From positions 1 through 56,962 of the forward strand of contig VBDU01000064.1 in NCBI GenBank assembly GCA_005883625.1: DNA of 56,962 nt, given 5' to 3'. How positions within the stretch are numbered: position 1 is the first letter of the stretch; the number at the start of each line of letters is the position of its first letter. Positions 1 to 8,744 of the stretch are shown here, in pieces. The position numbers and the translations under genes were made by a program. Source of the stretch: Chloroflexota bacterium (lineage in GTDB: Bacteria; Chloroflexota; Limnocylindria; P2-11E). A model generated the notes under the pieces. It saw only the letters and a program-made list of their open reading frames with translations. It was not told the DNA's origin and did not search any database.

Positions 1-1
1 G

Positions 2-598
2 ACCGACCGCAAGGACTGCGTGCTGGAGCGCATCGGTGCCGAGTGCGCCGCCGCCGACGTGCCCCTGTTCGTCGAGCCGCTCGCGTACAAGAAGGGCCTC
101 GACGAGCGCGGCCTCGACTTCGCGAAGGCCAAGCCCGAGGCGGTGAAGGCGTACATGGCGAAGCTCTCCGAGCCGCGCTTTCGGATCGACGTCCTCAAGG
201 TGGAGGTCCCGGTGAACATGGCGTTCGTCCAAGGGGCTCGGGCGAACACGACGGGGCAGGTCGCGCACACCAAGGCGGAGGCCCTGCGCCACTTCAAGGA
301 AGCGGCGGACGCGGCGACGAAGCCGTTCATCTACCTCTCCGCGGGTGTGAGCGACGACGTGTTCCGCGAGTCGCTCGAGTGGGCCGGCGAGGCGGGCGCG
401 CGCCCGAGCGGCGTGCTCTGCGGCCGCGCCACGTGGCTCGAAGGCCTCCCGGTCTACGCGAAGCAAGGTCGCGCCGCGTTCGACGGCTGGCTGCGGGACA
501 AGGGCGTGCGCAACATCCAGATGCTCAACGAGGTGCTCGACCGGGTGGCGCAGCCCTGGTGGACGGTGTACGGCGGCCGCGCGGCCGTGAGCGCCTAG
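2..598 (+). CDS. Tagatose-1,6-bisphosphate aldolase family protein, 5' partial
   Basis: The window opens inside this gene; the frame is open from base 2 with no start, so the N-terminal part lies outside. What remains (about 198 residues) reads like the C-terminal two thirds of class I LacD-type aldolases. It has an ERIGAEC segment followed by PLFVEPL, the stretch DVLKVEVPVN containing the lysine expected to form the Schiff base, and FIYLSAGVS near the end. LacD enzymes cleave tagatose 1,6-bisphosphate into two triose phosphates; related members act on other ketose phosphates, so the substrate is inferred only. The stop overlaps the convergent tadA stop by 4 bases. Confidence 0.8.
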   Translation, partial: TDRKDCVLERIGAECAAADVPLFVEPLAYKKGLDERGLDFAKAKPEAVKAYMAKLSEPRFRIDVLKVEVPVNMAFVQGARANTTGQVAHTKAEALRHFKEAADAATKPFIYLSAGVSDDVFRESLEWAGEAGARPSGVLCGRATWLEGLPVYAKQGRAAFDGWLRDKGVRNIQMLNEVLDRVAQPWWTVYGGRAAVSA

Positions 599-1092
599 CT
601 CGCGCCGCGCTGCCGCGCGAAGAACTCCTGGAGCACGCGCTCGGCCTCCTCGCGCCGCGCGCCAAGGCGCCAGCGCGGCCGATGGTTCGACCAGGTAGCG
701 TCGAGCACCTCGGCGACGGAGCGCACGGCACCCGCGCGCTCGTCGGGCGCGCCGAAGACGACGAGCGCGACGCGCGCGAGCACGATCGCGCCGGCGCACA
801 TGACGCACGGCTCGATCGTCACGTATAGCGCGCAGTCCGCCAGACGCCAGCGGCCGAGCCTCGCCGCGGCCTCGCGCAGCGCGAGGAGCTCCGCATGCGC
901 CGTCGGGTCCGCGTCGACCTCGCGCCGGTTGTGAGCGCGCCCGACCACGGCGGCATCGCGCACAACGACCGCGCCGATCGGGACGTCTTCGTGCGCAAGC
1001 GCGGCACGCGCCTCCGCGAGCGCGAGGTCCATGTAGCGGTCGTCGTCGCCGACGCGTGGCAGGGTGTCGTCGCCGAGGAACGGCTCTCCCAC
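595..1092 (-). CDS. tadA: tRNA-specific adenosine deaminase TadA
   Basis: This 165-residue zinc deaminase should convert A34 to inosine in tRNA-Arg with an ACG anticodon, and such a tRNA gene is present in this window at 41168. The signature is clear: VPIGAVVV, the HAE motif (zinc ligand and proton-shuttle glutamate) within TAHAELLALREA, and PCVMCAGA with the two zinc cysteines. The GTG start at 1092 overlaps the livF stop by one base (TAGTG). It gives about 20 residues before the first conserved helix; the in-frame ATG at 1032 is an alternative start. Being the last gene of the liv operon, it is probably co-transcribed with it. Confidence 0.9.
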   Translation of the reverse strand: MGEPFLGDDTLPRVGDDDRYMDLALAEARAALAHEDVPIGAVVVRDAAVVGRAHNRREVDADPTAHAELLALREAAARLGRWRLADCALYVTIEPCVMCAGAIVLARVALVVFGAPDERAGAVRSVAEVLDATWSNHRPRWRLGARREEAERVLQEFFARQRGAS

Positions 1093-1790
1093 TAGACCCC
1101 CAGGAAGCGGGCCTCGACGTCGCGGGCGCCGGCGAGCTCGGCCGGCGTACCGCTCCAGACGATCGTGCCCTTGTTCATGACGTGGACGCGCTGCCCGACG
1201 TGCGTCGCCAGGCCGAGGTTCTGCTCGACGAGGAGGATCGACAGGCCCGTCGCGCGCAGCGAGACGAGGGCGTCGCCCACCTCGCGAACGAGCTTCGGCG
1301 CGAGCCCTTCGGACGGCTCGTCGAGGAGCAGGAGCGCGGGATTCCGAGTGAGCGCGCGGCCGATCGCGAGCATCTGCTGCTCGCCACCCGAGAGCTCGTC
1401 GCCGCGGTTTCCGAGCCGGCGCGCGAGCGCGGGAAAGAGCTCGAGGACGCGCCGCTCGTCCCAGCCGCCCGCGATCGAGCGGGCGGTGAGCGTGAGGTGT
1501 TCGCGCACGCTGAGATCGGCGAACATCCGGCGGCCCTGCGGCACCAACGCCACACCGGCGCGCGCCACGACGTGCGGCGGCGCGCCGGTGAGATCCCTGC
1601 CGCGGACCAGCACGCTGCCGCTTCGCGGGCGAAGGAACCCGACGAGGGCGGAGATCGTCGTCGTCTTCCCCGCGCCGTTGCGGCCGAGCAGGACCGCGGC
1701 CTCCCCTTCCGCCACGTCGAGCGAGACGCCCTGGAGGACGAGCCCGGCGCCGTAGCCCGCGTGGAGGTCGCGGACCGCGAGCGCGTTCAC
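1092..1790 (-). CDS. livF: Branched-chain amino acid ABC transporter ATPase LivF (copy 1)
   Basis: One of two ATPases of a LivKHMGF-type importer. Over 232 residues it shows Walker A GRNGAGKTT, signature LSGGEQQ, Walker B LLLLDEPSEGLAPK and the LivF-typical ending VHVMNKGTIVWSGTPAEL. The GLAPK motif after Walker B separates LivF from LivG. It starts with GTG in a GTGA overlap with the livG stop. It couples ATP hydrolysis at the inner membrane to uptake through LivH/LivM. Substrate could be Leu/Ile/Val, urea or other amides, or aromatic or short-chain acids, since the family has spread to all of these. Confidence 0.93.
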   Translation of the reverse strand: MNALAVRDLHAGYGAGLVLQGVSLDVAEGEAAVLLGRNGAGKTTTISALVGFLRPRSGSVLVRGRDLTGAPPHVVARAGVALVPQGRRMFADLSVREHLTLTARSIAGGWDERRVLELFPALARRLGNRGDELSGGEQQMLAIGRALTRNPALLLLDEPSEGLAPKLVREVGDALVSLRATGLSILLVEQNLGLATHVGQRVHVMNKGTIVWSGTPAELAGARDVEARFLGV

Positions 1791-2518
1791 TCGGCGATCA
1801 CCTTCCCCAGGTAGACCTCGTTCACCAGGGTGTCGCCCCGCACCTGCGCCGGCGTACCGTCCGCGATGACCTTGCCCTCGTGGAGCACCGTGATCCGGTC
1901 CGCGAGCCGGAAGACGACATCCATGTCGTGCTCGACGACGAGCAGCGTGAGCGAGCGCGCAAGCGAGGCGATGAGCTCCGCGATGCGCGCGGTCTCGGCC
2001 GGCGACATCCCGGCGGTGGGCTCGTCGAGCAGCAGGACGCGCGGTGCGGTCGCCAGCGCGACGGCGAGCTCGAGCTGGCGGCGCTGCCCGTGCGAGAGCG
2101 CGCGGGCGGGCGTCGCTCCGGCGCCCGCCAGGCCCACGCGCTCGAGGAGCTCATCCGCCGCGCGGGCTTCGTCCGCCGGGATCCCGCCGAAGCGGTACGG
2201 TCCCGCCTTCGCGGTGAGCGCGAGCGCGACGTTCTCACGCGCCGTGAGCGGATCGAAGAGCTCGTTCCGCTGGTACATCCGCGCGAGGCCGCGTCGGGCG
2301 AGCTCGAACGTGCGGCGCCCCGTCACGTCCTCTCCGGCGAGGCGGACGGTCCCGCCGGTCGGTGCGAGCTCGCCCGTGAGGATGTTGAAGAGCGTGGTCT
2401 TCCCCGCGCCGTTCGGGCCGATGATCGCGCGGCGCTCGCCCTCGGCGACGGCGAGCGTCACGCCGTCAAGCGCCGTGACGCCGCCGAACGAGCGATGCAG
2501 ATCGCGGACGTCGATCAC
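1787..2518 (-). CDS. livG: Branched-chain amino acid ABC transporter ATPase LivG (copy 1)
   Basis: Second ATPase of the first Liv-type importer, 243 residues. Walker A is GPNGAGKTT. The LivG-specific run RRGLARMYQRNELFDPLT corresponds to the usual RTFQ..LF region. The signature is LSHGQRRQLELA, Walker B is LLLDEPTAGMSP and the switch histidine lies in VVEHDMDVV. The gene starts with ATG, 3 bases inside the livM stop region, and its end overlaps livF by 4 bases, so G and F are translationally coupled and should be made in similar amounts. Confidence 0.93.
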   Translation of the reverse strand: MIDVRDLHRSFGGVTALDGVTLAVAEGERRAIIGPNGAGKTTLFNILTGELAPTGGTVRLAGEDVTGRRTFELARRGLARMYQRNELFDPLTARENVALALTAKAGPYRFGGIPADEARAADELLERVGLAGAGATPARALSHGQRRQLELAVALATAPRVLLLDEPTAGMSPAETARIAELIASLARSLTLLVVEHDMDVVFRLADRITVLHEGKVIADGTPAQVRGDTLVNEVYLGKVIAE

Positions 2519-3513
2519 CCGCGTGCCCTCGCCCAGGCGGTCCGCGCCGCACCGACGACGCCCTGCCGCGCGGCGAGCACGAAGACGACGAAGACGACGC
2601 CGAGCACGGTCTGCGAAAAGGGGATGTACGAGTTGAGCACGCGCTCGATGAGGATGACCACGGCCGCGCCGACCGCCGGCCCCGCGAGGGTCCCGGCCCC
2701 GCCGATGAGGACCATCACGAAGGCGGTGATCGACGTGCCGATGCCCGCGTCGTTCGCGGAGACGAACCGCAGCGAGTACGCCGAGAGCGCGCCCGCGAGC
2801 CCTGCGAGCGCCCCCGCGAGCGCGAACGCCGAGAGCTTGATCGCGCGCGTGTCGTAGCCGAGCGCGCGCATGCGCCGCTCGTTCTCGCGGATCGCGACGA
2901 GCGTCCGGCCGTAAGGGGACCGCGTGATCCGCCAGAGGACGAATGCGGTCGCGAGGAAGGAGACCGCCACGAGCACGTAGAGCTCCTCGGCCGCGCTGAA
3001 GGAGATGCCGAAGAGCTCGGGACGGCGGACGCCGGCGAAGCCGTTCGAACCGCCCGTGATGTCCGTCGCCTGGAACGCGAACGAGAAGACCATCTGCGCG
3101 AACGCGAGGGTGAGCATGAGGAAGAAGATGCCGCTCGCGCGCACCGCGAACAGGCCGATGCCGAGCGCGAGGAGCGTCGCCACGAGCACGCCCGCCGGGA
3201 GCGTGACGAAGAGCGCCTCGGTCTCCAGGCGCTGGCTCGCGATCGCGGCCGCGTACGCGCCGGCGCCGAAGAACGCGGCGTGCCCGAGCGACGGCAGACC
3301 GACGTAGCCCATGAGGAGGTCGAGCGAGAGCGCGAGGATCGCGAACACGAGGATGTCCCGCAGGACGGTGGTGGCATAGCGCGACGACTCCCAGTCCCGC
3401 GACCAGTAGGGGAAGGTGACGAGCGCGAGCGCGCCGAGGCCGAGCGCGACGAACCCGGGGGCTCGGGGGCGTAGCCCCCCAACACGGGGACGAAGCCCCG
3501 CAATTCTGCTCAT
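2515..3513 (-). CDS. livM: Branched-chain amino acid ABC transporter permease LivM (copy 1)
   Basis: Inner-membrane permease, 332 residues, many hydrophobic helices. Family marks include GYVGLPSLGHAAFFGAGAY near the N-terminal helices and the cytoplasmic EAA-like loop SPYGRTLVAIRENERRMRALG that contacts the ATPases. The ATG at 3513 forms an ATGA overlap with the livH stop, which makes it the natural start. Odd point: residues 1-17 contain GLRPR twice, and this DNA is two GC palindromes of a family otherwise found between genes. The N-terminus therefore seems to be a translated palindrome insertion (see findings). Confidence 0.92.
   Translation of the reverse strand: MSRIAGLRPRVGGLRPRAPGFVALGLGALALVTFPYWSRDWESSRYATTVLRDILVFAILALSLDLLMGYVGLPSLGHAAFFGAGAYAAAIASQRLETEALFVTLPAGVLVATLLALGIGLFAVRASGIFFLMLTLAFAQMVFSFAFQATDITGGSNGFAGVRRPELFGISFSAAEELYVLVAVSFLATAFVLWRITRSPYGRTLVAIRENERRMRALGYDTRAIKLSAFALAGALAGLAGALSAYSLRFVSANDAGIGTSITAFVMVLIGGAGTLAGPAVGAAVVILIERVLNSYIPFSQTVLGVVFVVFVLAARQGVVGAARTAWARARG
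3465..3500. repeat. Pair of GC palindromes inside the start of livM
   Basis: Bases 3465-3479 read GGGGGC-GTA-GCCCCC, and 3485-3500 read CGGGG-ACGAAG-CCCCG. Both would form very stable hairpins. They resemble the palindromes at 24556, 24583, 26568, 29821 and 51440 but lie inside a coding frame just after the livM start. Confidence 0.7.
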
Positions 3514-4388
3514 CGGATCACGCGGATCCGGCCCAGGAGCCCGCTCGGCCGGAGCAGCAGGACGAGCGCCATGATCGCGAAGATGAAGAAGAGCGCGAAC
3601 TGCGGCACGAAGACCTTCCCGAACGTGTCGGCCGGCCCGACGAGCGCCGCGCCGACCTGTGCGCCGCCCAGGGTGCCAAGCCCGCCGACGACGACGACGA
3701 TGAGCGAGAGCACGAGCGCCTCGACGTCCATCCCCGGCTGGAGGCCGAGGACCGGCGCCGCCACGACGCCCGCGAGCCCGGCCAGCGCCGCGCCGATCGC
3801 GTACGTCACGGCGAAGAGGCGGTCGGTGTCGACGCCGAGCGCCGAGAGCATTTGCGCGTCGTCCACGCCGGCGCGGATGAGCGCGCCGGCGCGCGATCGG
3901 CGATGGAGGGCCGCGAGCGACAGGGCGAGCGTGACCCCGAAGGCGATGACGAAGAGCCGATAGACCGGGTAATCGTTGCCGAGGATCGCGATCGAGCCCG
4001 CGAGCGCGTCCGGCGGCGGCAGCGTGCGCACCTCGGCGCCCCAATCCGGCTTGAGGCGGATGAGATCGGTGATCACGAGCGCGACACCGACGGTGATGAG
4101 CACCTGGTCGAGGTGGCGGCCGCGCAGGCGCCGCAGGAGCAACGGCTCGACGACGAGGCCGAGCGCGCCGAGCGCGAGCGGCACCGCCACGAGCGCGACC
4201 CAGAAGCTTCCGGTCGTGCGGACGACCGAGAGCGCGATGTACGCGCCGAGCATGTAGAAGGCGCCGTGCGCCAGGTTGACCACGTCCATCATCCCGAAGA
4301 TGAGGGACAGCCCCGCCGCGAGGATGAAAAGCAAGGCGCCGAACGAGATGCCGTTCAGCGCCTGCAGGAACGCGAGCTCCGGGCTCAT
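3510..4388 (-). CDS. livH: Branched-chain amino acid ABC transporter permease LivH (copy 1)
   Basis: Inner-membrane permease of 292 residues that pairs with LivM. Family marks are LNGISFGALLFILAAGLSLI at the N-terminus, MMDVVNLAHGAFYMLGAY in the next helices, and VVVVGGLGTLGGAQVGA before the last helices. Its stop codon is embedded in the livM ATGA start. Only 13 bases separate it from livK, so it sits in the same transcript. Hydrophobicity and motifs leave no serious alternative; substrate is not readable from the permease. Confidence 0.93.
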   Translation of the reverse strand: MSPELAFLQALNGISFGALLFILAAGLSLIFGMMDVVNLAHGAFYMLGAYIALSVVRTTGSFWVALVAVPLALGALGLVVEPLLLRRLRGRHLDQVLITVGVALVITDLIRLKPDWGAEVRTLPPPDALAGSIAILGNDYPVYRLFVIAFGVTLALSLAALHRRSRAGALIRAGVDDAQMLSALGVDTDRLFAVTYAIGAALAGLAGVVAAPVLGLQPGMDVEALVLSLIVVVVGGLGTLGGAQVGAALVGPADTFGKVFVPQFALFFIFAIMALVLLLRPSGLLGRIRVIR

Positions 4389-4401
4389 CGGCCCTTGGCG
4401 G

Positions 4402-5694
4402 CTATTTCCCTGGATCCTGCACGCGGGCGATCTTGTCGCTGATCACGTTGACCGCCTGCCCGCCTACGACCTTCACCTCACGGATGTACATGTCCTGGAT
4501 CGGGTTGTGCGTGTCTTTGTCGAAGGCGAAGTCCCCGCGCGGGCTCTTGAACGAGGTGTCCTCGAGCGCGCGGATGAAGCGGTCCTTGTCCGATGTATCG
4601 CCGCCGAGCTTCTGGAGCGCCTCGTCGACGGCGCGCATGCCGTCCCACTGCTGCACCGCGAAGACGTCGGGCAGGAGGTTGTACTCCTTCTGATAGAGGT
4701 CGGTGAAGGCCTTGTTCTCGGGGTTGTCGAGCGTGACCGCCCAGAAGAGCGAGGTGATCGCGCCGACCGCCTGCTCCTTCACCTCTTTGAGCACGTCCTG
4801 CTCGGTGAGGAAGCCGGCGCCGTTCATCTTGTAGCCCGCGGCGCTCATGCCGAGCTGGTTCCACGCCTTGATGTAACCGATCGCATCCGTGCCGGAGAAG
4901 AAGGAGTAGATGTCCTTGGTCGGCTGCGCCTTGAGCTGCGTGACGAACGGCAGGAAGTCGTTGTTGCCGAGCGGCGCCTTCAGGGTGCCGGTCACTTTGC
5001 CGCCGCCCTTCGTGAGGCCGGCGGTGAAGTCGGCCTGCGACTCCGTCCCGAACCCGTAGTCCGAGACGAAGGTGAAGGCCTCCTTCACGCCCTTCTTCGA
5101 CGCCATGTACTCGCCGATCGGGTTGCTGATCTGCCATGACGTGAACGAGCTGCGGAAGATGTACTTGCTTTTGCACGCCGGCTTGCAGTCGGTCGTGGCG
5201 CGCGTGAGCGCGTTGCCGCCGGCGTTCGTCTCGATGAAGATGAGCTTGGCCGAATCGACCACGTTCCGGATCGCGTACGCGATCGGTGTGGCGACGATCC
5301 CCAGCATGACGTCCACCTGGTCCTGATCGATGAACTTCTGGGTCTTCTGCAGTCCGACCTGCGGGTCGTTCGCCTCGTCCTCGTAGATCGGCGCCGGGAC
5401 CGTGCGGTTGGCGAACTTGCCGCCCTTCGACTTGATGTAGAGGTCGGCGGAGCGCTTCATCGAGTTTCCGAGCTCCGCGTAGACCTTGGTGAACGGCAGC
5501 AAGATGCCGAGCTTGAGCGGCTTGCCGGCCGTCGCCGCCGCGGATGCCGTGGCCGGCGCCCCGCTCGGCGTCGCCGCCGGGCCGCAGGCGGCGAGCGCGG
5601 CGGCCGACGAAGCGATGAGGAACTGCCGGCGCGTCAGCCGGTACGTGTAGCCGCGGCGCTTCGCGAGCTCGTTCGTCGTGGTGGACCTGCTCAT
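4402..5694 (-). CDS. livK: Branched-chain amino acid ABC transporter substrate-binding protein LivK (copy 1)
   Basis: Exported periplasmic-binding-protein type I receptor of the first Liv importer, 430 residues. The N-terminus carries the twin-arginine motif RRQFLIASSAAALAACG, where LAAC also fits a lipobox, so the mature protein is probably a Tat-exported lipoprotein. The mature domain starts KLGILLPFTKVYAELG, typical of Leu/Ile/Val and amide receptors. I chose ATG 5694 because a GGGGAGGGG ribosome site lies about 6 bases upstream; an earlier in-frame ATG at 5754 would put 20 odd residues ahead of the signal. First gene of livKHMGF-tadA. Confidence 0.9.
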   Translation of the reverse strand: MSRSTTTNELAKRRGYTYRLTRRQFLIASSAAALAACGPAATPSGAPATASAAATAGKPLKLGILLPFTKVYAELGNSMKRSADLYIKSKGGKFANRTVPAPIYEDEANDPQVGLQKTQKFIDQDQVDVMLGIVATPIAYAIRNVVDSAKLIFIETNAGGNALTRATTDCKPACKSKYIFRSSFTSWQISNPIGEYMASKKGVKEAFTFVSDYGFGTESQADFTAGLTKGGGKVTGTLKAPLGNNDFLPFVTQLKAQPTKDIYSFFSGTDAIGYIKAWNQLGMSAAGYKMNGAGFLTEQDVLKEVKEQAVGAITSLFWAVTLDNPENKAFTDLYQKEYNLLPDVFAVQQWDGMRAVDEALQKLGGDTSDKDRFIRALEDTSFKSPRGDFAFDKDTHNPIQDMYIREVKVVGGQAVNVISDKIARVQDPGK

Positions 5695-5750
5695 CGTTGC
5701 CCCTCCCCGCCGGTGCTGAGACCGCCCGTAGTTTAGGCCGCCGCTTCCGC

Positions 5751-7586
5751 TCACACCGGCTGCCCGGTCTTCCTTCGCTGGCCCGCCAGGCGGCCGCGGT
5801 CGTGTTTCGAGAGCAGGCGTTTCCGGATCCGGTAGGCGAGCGGAGTCACCTCGAGGAGCTCGTCGTCCGCGAGGAACTCGATGGCGTCGTCGAGCGAGAG
5901 CTCGCGGACGCCGTCGAGGCGTACCGCGATGTCCGAGGTGCTGCTGCGCATGTTTGTGAGGTGCTTCCGTTTCACGACGTTCACCTCGAGGTCACGCTCG
6001 CGGATGTGCTCGCCTACGACCATGCCCTCGTACACGTCGACGCCAGGGCCAAGGAAGAGCTGCCCGCGCTCCTGCGCCGCGTTCAGGCCGAAGGTCGTCG
6101 TCGTACCGGCCTCGAACGCGACGAGCGAGCCGAGCGTGCGCGCCGCGATCGGCCCGGCCTGCGCGCCGTAGTCGGCGAAGAGCGTGTTCATCACGCCCTG
6201 TCCGCGGGCCCGCGTCAGGAACGCCTGCCGGAAGCCCAGCAGGCCGCGCGTCGGTATGCGGTAGACGCAATGGACCGTTCCGTCGTCGCGGTAGCGCATC
6301 TCGAGGAGGGTGCCGCGCCGTTGCCCGGCGAGCTCGACGACCGCGCCGACGACGTCGGCCGGGACCTCGATGTCGAGCTGCTCGTACGGCTCGAGCAGCC
6401 GGCCGCCTTCCTCTTTCATGATCACCTCGGGCCGCGAGACCTGGAACTCGTAGCCCTCGCGCCGAAGCGTCTCCACGAGGATCGCGAGATGGAGCTCGCC
6501 GCGCCCGCTGACGATGAACGTATCCGGGCTGCCGGTCTCGGCGACGCGGAGCGCGACGTCGCGCTCGAGCTCGGCGAACAGCCGCTCCCGCAGCTTGCGG
6601 CTCGTCACGTGCGTCCCGTCGCGGCCGGCGAACGGGCTCGTGTTCACCGCGAACGTCATCCGGAGCGTCGGCTCCTCCACGCGGATCGGCGGCAACGCGC
6701 GCGGATCCGCCGCGTCCGCGATGGTGTCGCCGATCGACACGCCGGCGACGCCCGCGACCGCGACGATGTCGCCGGCCCGCGCCTCGTCGACCTCCTCGCG
6801 CGCGAGCCCCTCGAACGTGAACAGCTGCGTGACCTTCGCCGGCGTGAGCGCGCCGAAGTGGTCGATCCGCGCGACCGCCTGGCCCGGTCGGAGCGTCCCG
6901 CTCTGGAGCCGCCCCACCGCGACCTTTCCGATGTAGTCGTCGTAGGTCGTCGTCGTCACGAGCAGCTGCGCGGGGGCGTCGCTCGCGACATCAGGCGCCG
7001 GTATCCGCTCGACGATGGCGTCGAAGAGCGGCTCGAGCGACGGGCCGATGTGCCGGTGGTCGGTGCCGGCGGCGCCGGTGAGCGCGTTCGTGTAGAGCGT
7101 CTCGAACTCCGCCTGCTCCTCTTGCGCGCCGAGCTCGACGAACAGATCGAACGTCTCGTTGAGGACGTGGTTCGGCCGGGCTTCGGGACGGTCGATCTTG
7201 TTAATGACGACGATCGCGCGGTGGCCGCGGCGCAGTGCCTGCCGGAGGACGAACTTCGTCTGCGGCATCGGGCCGTCGACCGCGTCGACGAGCAAGAGCA
7301 CGCCGTCCACCATGTTCATGACGCGCTCGACCTCGCCCCCGAAATCGGCGTGACCGGGCGTGTCGACGATGTTGATCTTGATCCCGCGATACGTGACCGA
7401 GATGTTCTTCGCCATGATCGTGATGCCGCGCTCGCGCTCGAGCGCGTTGGAGTCGAGCACCCGCTCCGCGACCTGCTGGTTGTCGCGGAAGATACGGCTC
7501 TGTCGGAGCATCGCGTCCACGAGCGTCGTCTTGCCGTGGTCGACGTGGGCGATGATCGCGATGTTCCGGATGTCGGCGCGCTTCAC
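5751..7586 (-). CDS. typA: Ribosome-associated translational GTPase TypA/BipA
   Basis: A 611-residue GTPase, the normal length for TypA/BipA, which helps 50S assembly and stress adaptation. G1 is AHVDHGKTT (residues 13-21), followed by [14 protein letters not shown] (G2/switch I), [15 protein letters not shown] (G3), [10 protein letters not shown] (G4), then elongation-factor-like domains II, III and V. The C-terminal domain contains [14 protein letters not shown] and [13 protein letters not shown], which are specific to this family rather than to EF-G or LepA. The GTG start at 7586 forms a GTGA overlap with the stop of the upstream enoyl-CoA hydratase. Confidence 0.95.
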   Translation of the reverse strand: MKRADIRNIAIIAHVDHGKTTLVDAMLRQSRIFRDNQQVAERVLDSNALERERGITIMAKNISVTYRGIKINIVDTPGHADFGGEVERVMNMVDGVLLLVDAVDGPMPQTKFVLRQALRRGHRAIVVINKIDRPEARPNHVLNETFDLFVELGAQEEQAEFETLYTNALTGAAGTDHRHIGPSLEPLFDAIVERIPAPDVASDAPAQLLVTTTTYDDYIGKVAVGRLQSGTLRPGQAVARIDHFGALTPAKVTQLFTFEGLAREEVDEARAGDIVAVAGVAGVSIGDTIADAADPRALPPIRVEEPTLRMTFAVNTSPFAGRDGTHVTSRKLRERLFAELERDVALRVAETGSPDTFIVSGRGELHLAILVETLRREGYEFQVSRPEVIMKEEGGRLLEPYEQLDIEVPADVVGAVVELAGQRRGTLLEMRYRDDGTVHCVYRIPTRGLLGFRQAFLTRARGQGVMNTLFADYGAQAGPIAARTLGSLVAFEAGTTTTFGLNAAQERGQLFLGPGVDVYEGMVVGEHIRERDLEVNVVKRKHLTNMRSSTSDIAVRLDGVRELSLDDAIEFLADDELLEVTPLAYRIRKRLLSKHDRGRLAGQRRKTGQPV

Positions 7587-8356
7587 CGTCCTTTGAACGT
7601 GGCCTTCCGCTTGTTCACGAACGCGTCCACGCCTTCCTTCTTGTCCTCGGTCGCGAAGAGGAGGTAAAACGCCTTGCGCTCGAACTCGAGGCCGGCGTCG
7701 AGGGTGGCACTCCAGGCGATGTCGACCGCCTCGGTGGCCAGGCGCGCCGCGATCGGCGGCTTCTCGGCGATCGTGCGCGCGAGCGCCTTCGCGTCGTCCA
7801 GCCACGACGCGGCGGGGTAGACCTGCGCGACGAGGCCGATCGCCTTCGCTTCGTCGGCCTTCACGAAGCGGCCGGTGAGGATGATCTCGTTCGCCACGTA
7901 CTTCCCGGCGACGCGCGTGAGCCGCTGGGTCCCTCCGGCGCCCGGGATGATCCCGAGGTTGATCTCCGGCTGGCCGAACCGCGCCGTCTCCGAGGCGACG
8001 ATGACGTCGCAGATCATGGCGAGCTCACAGCCGCCTCCGAGCGCGTAGCCCGAGACCGCCGCGATGATCGGCGTGTGGATCTTGCGGATCGCCTCCCATT
8101 TGGACGTGAGATCTCCGGCGAGCATGCTCACCGCCGTCGCCTTCACGAACTCGTCCTTGATGTCCGCGCCCGCGCAGAACGCCTTCTCGTCGCCGGTGAT
8201 CACCAGGCAGCGGATCGCCTCGTCGTCGTCGAGGCGCTGCAACGCCGCGACGAGCTCGGTCATGACCTCGTCGTTCAGTGCGTTGCGCACTGTGGGCCGA
8301 TTGATCTGGACGACCGCGATCGGCTCCTCGCGCGTCACGAGCACGGTGTTCGGCAT
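7583..8356 (-). CDS. Enoyl-CoA hydratase/isomerase (crotonase family)
   Basis: Complete crotonase-fold enzyme of 257 residues. CoA-binding/oxyanion segments are [11 protein letters not shown] and [15 protein letters not shown]; the catalytic glutamates fall in GGGCELA and [19 protein letters not shown], as in true hydratases. It adds water to trans-2-enoyl-CoA in fatty acid or aromatic acid beta-oxidation; the chain-length preference is not visible. The ATG start has a strong GGAGGGAGGA site. It heads a transcript with typA. It is a useful internal comparison for the broken paralogue at 17947. Confidence 0.92.
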   Translation of the reverse strand: MPNTVLVTREEPIAVVQINRPTVRNALNDEVMTELVAALQRLDDDEAIRCLVITGDEKAFCAGADIKDEFVKATAVSMLAGDLTSKWEAIRKIHTPIIAAVSGYALGGGCELAMICDVIVASETARFGQPEINLGIIPGAGGTQRLTRVAGKYVANEIILTGRFVKADEAKAIGLVAQVYPAASWLDDAKALARTIAEKPPIAARLATEAVDIAWSATLDAGLEFERKAFYLLFATEDKKEGVDAFVNKRKATFKGR

Positions 8357-8504
8357 GGACTCCTCCCTCCGTCAGAGTAAAAGACAACGGCTACGTAACG
8401 ACACGCCCCGAAGGGGTAACGTGAGATCGGCCGTGGCAGCCGGCATGCGGCGTCAGCGACCCGGATCGGCCGTCGGGTCGCAAGAGGAGCGGAGAGGATC
8501 GGCA
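8357..8504. promoter_or_regulatory. Divergent control region between enoyl-CoA hydratase and gvpA-like gene
   Basis: This 148-base gap must hold the promoter of the leftward hydratase, with a possible TACTCT -10 box about 20 bases before its ATG, and that of the rightward gvpA-like gene. A hairpin, CACG-CCCC-GAA-GGGG followed by CGTG, spans 8402-8423. I see no clear -35 box on either strand. Confidence 0.4.
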
Positions 8505-8744
8505 GTGGCGTACGTCGAGCGCAGTTCCGGCAGCAGCAGCTTCATCGAAGTTCTGGACCGCGTCCTGGACAAAGGCGTGGTCATCGACGGCTGGGGCCGC
8601 GTGTCGCTCGTGGGCATCGACCTCATCCACATCGAAGGATGGGTCGTGGTCGCGTCCATCGAGACCTATCTCCAGTACGCCGACTCCCTCGGCCTGAGCC
8701 CCCGCATCGAGACCGGCCGGCCGGCCCGCGAGGCCCTTCACTAG
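8505..8744 (+). CDS. Gas vesicle structural protein GvpA family (orphan)
   Basis: A 79-residue protein with the whole GvpA/GvpJ/GvpM core: [20 protein letters not shown], then [12 protein letters not shown] and [17 protein letters not shown]. In gas vesicles this family assembles into the ribbed protein shell; some members (GvpJ, GvpM, GvpS) are minor nucleation components. The start is GTG at 8505, preceded by GGAGAGG. Odd points: the usual AxVRVSL and IEARIVIA stretches read GWGRVSL and IEGWVVVA here, so a normally conserved arginine is replaced by tryptophan. No other gvp gene lies in the window. The stop overlaps the convergent glycosylase gene by three bases. Family certain, role unknown. 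Confidence 0.88.
   Translation: MAYVERSSGSSSFIEVLDRVLDKGVVIDGWGRVSLVGIDLIHIEGWVVVASIETYLQYADSLGLSPRIETGRPAREALH

Noticed and set aside
5697..7667. Very long open frame opposite typA, and a similar one at 10152-12833 opposite the CoA synthetase
   Set aside because: Arg/Asp/His-rich translation without any domain; a mirror of high-GC codon use on the real strand, where typA and the synthetase are unmistakable.
8064..8504. Upstream in-frame extension of the gvpA-like gene
   Set aside because: It runs over the enoyl-CoA hydratase on the other strand and has no GvpA similarity; the GTG at 8505 with its GGAGAGG site gives the normal GvpA length.
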